Shown here: piece by piece, positions 63,111 to 64,000 of the stretch | Position numbering within the stretch: the first letter of the stretch is position 1 | How the letters are laid out: each line of letters begins with the position of its first letter | Source of the DNA: Xestospongia bergquistia | Lineage: Eukaryota > Porifera > Demospongiae > Haplosclerida > Petrosiidae | Direction of reading: 5' to 3' | DNA: 64,000 nucleotides | NCBI GenBank assembly: GCA_963965975.1 | Contig: OZ014415.1 | Location: forward strand, 8,843,057 to 8,907,056 | The notes under the pieces: model-generated | Told to the model about the DNA's origin: nothing | The model's database searches: none | Seen by the model: only the letters and a program-made list of their open reading frames with translations | Position numbers and translations under genes: made by a program

Positions 63111-63253
63111 GAACTTGAAAATGGCTCCAGAACTTTAGATTCATATATTAATACAATTAAAGACTTGCTGTCTCCTTTGATTAATTTTCATTAATAATTT
63201 CATTCTTTTATTTAGACATTTTAAAGACAATCTGGGATTAGATGTTTTTATTT

Positions 63254-63328
63254 TAGACATTCTAGGATTAGACATTCTGGGTTTAGACATCCTGGGATTA
63301 GTCATTCTGAGATTAGACATTCTAGGAT
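63254..63328. repeat. 15-bp tandem repeat, five units
   Basis: Five units of TAGACATTCTGGGAT and variants run head to tail; a degenerate extension begins at about 63213. On the minus strand one frame reads a five-residue repeat (PRMSN and variants), but with no gene around it this is probably incidental. Confidence 0.85.
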
Positions 63329-64000
63329 ACATTCATTTGGGAATCCAGTACTAATAATGCTGGACTTCTACATTTGATTCAGGAATTGTTCCTATTTGTG
63401 ATTAACTGGGCTAACTGATGAGCAATGGGAGATATTATAGATTAGGCACATAAGAACTTTCAAGGAAGATCATATGAAAGAACCAGTTAGATTTGATTAT
63501 GTTTAATGTTGATTTTGATGACAAATATTTTGCTTTTCTAAGGAGCCATGAAGAGGATTTGAGTTTCATATTTTATAGTGATCTGAACTTGTTGCCCATG
63601 TATATCAAGAACATAATTGTTGAGAACAGTATAATTGTAAAAAGTTATAAAAGATCAATAACACACAGAGAGATAACACAACAACATTACATATAACACA
63701 ATCTTGCATGTTCTTCATTATCAGGAGTTAAAACATAATATGTGACTGGATATGCAAAAAGCGACCGGTTGAGTCATTTCTATCATTTTCATATTTTATA
63801 CCATTTTAATATATAGATAATACTGAATTGTTTGATACCTTGGATAAATGTATGTGTTGCTAAAGAAACAAGATATAAACGGAAATACAGTGGCTACTAT
63901 ATACCAAAAGTTAATTTTGAGAACAGTGGAATTTAATTTTCCACCCCCACATAATATATGAAAACGCGAATGCTTCTACGTGCTAATCTAGAAAGAACTT

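Larger units (their letters stand above)
62315..64000. other. Gene-poor end of the window
   Basis: About 1.7 kb without an intact gene I can support. It contains a decayed transposase-like segment, a 15-bp tandem repeat, and several short frames (for example 63493-63696, MIMFNVDFDDKYFAF) that I cannot assign. Compared with the rest of the window this looks like accessory, transposon-derived sequence. Confidence 0.7.

Noticed and set aside
63493-63696. 67-aa + strand ORF near the window end
   Set aside because: No recognisable motif and surrounded by decayed sequence; not supported as a gene.

Overview
The window looks like a piece of a demosponge-type genome (Amphimedon-like; this is an inference from memory of that genome's style, not a database match). 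The genes are clearly metazoan: a receptor tyrosine phosphatase with Ig and FN3 domains, an ADAMTS protease, Wntless, a TRIC channel, and complex I and ATP synthase subunits. The DNA is AT-rich. Introns are mostly 45-100 bp with GTAAGT-like donors and TAG acceptors. Coding density is very high, with almost no intergenic space. I recognise about 25 genes; nothing looks prokaryotic or viral.

Layout: 69-863 (+) is the 3' end of DBT. 864-1816 is a gene-free stretch with two MITE-like elements. 1817-14598 (-) is one giant receptor tyrosine phosphatase: about 19 Ig, about 5 FN3, one transmembrane helix and two phosphatase domains. Then follow SGT (-), GATC (+), CDC14 (-), a doubtful short ORF (+), TRIR (-), SPICE1 (+), NEK8 (-), SPATA6-like (+), GCDH (-), CHERP (+), an ISY1-like protein (-), a small membrane protein (+), an MGNC-PDZ protein (+), archaemetzincin (-), TRIC (+), an intronless U1-type zinc-finger gene (-), a PP2C-like protein (+), RAD54L (-), WDR36 (+), Wntless (+), ADAMTS (-), NDUFA11 (-), EXOSC10 (+), MED31 and ATP5F1D (both -), and NIPSNAP (+). 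After 62314 there is about 1.7 kb without an intact gene. It holds a decayed MULE-like transposase fragment and a 15-bp tandem repeat.

Organisation is the main theme. Genes alternate strand almost one by one. Start codons of divergent pairs lie only 50-156 bp apart, so they must share promoters. Stop codons of convergent pairs lie 2-145 bp apart, so 3' ends must overlap. The NEK8/SPATA6 promoter (67 bp) carries a perfect RFX-type X-box palindrome, fitting two ciliary/flagellar genes. The ATP5F1D start is preceded by a perfect NRF1-type site. Two other divergent promoters (SGT/GATC and zinc-finger/PP2C) share a duplicated module of identical blocks, and a related copy sits between RAD54L and WDR36. 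CDC14, SPICE1, NEK8 and SPATA6 form a centriole/cilium/cell-division neighbourhood between 17.3 and 27.9 kb.

Other structure not explained by genes: a near-identical 1,069-bp tandem duplication of three-Ig exon blocks inside the phosphatase gene; a minisatellite that duplicates a 3' splice site in WDR36; and several families of short words repeated across introns, promoters and even coding sequence.
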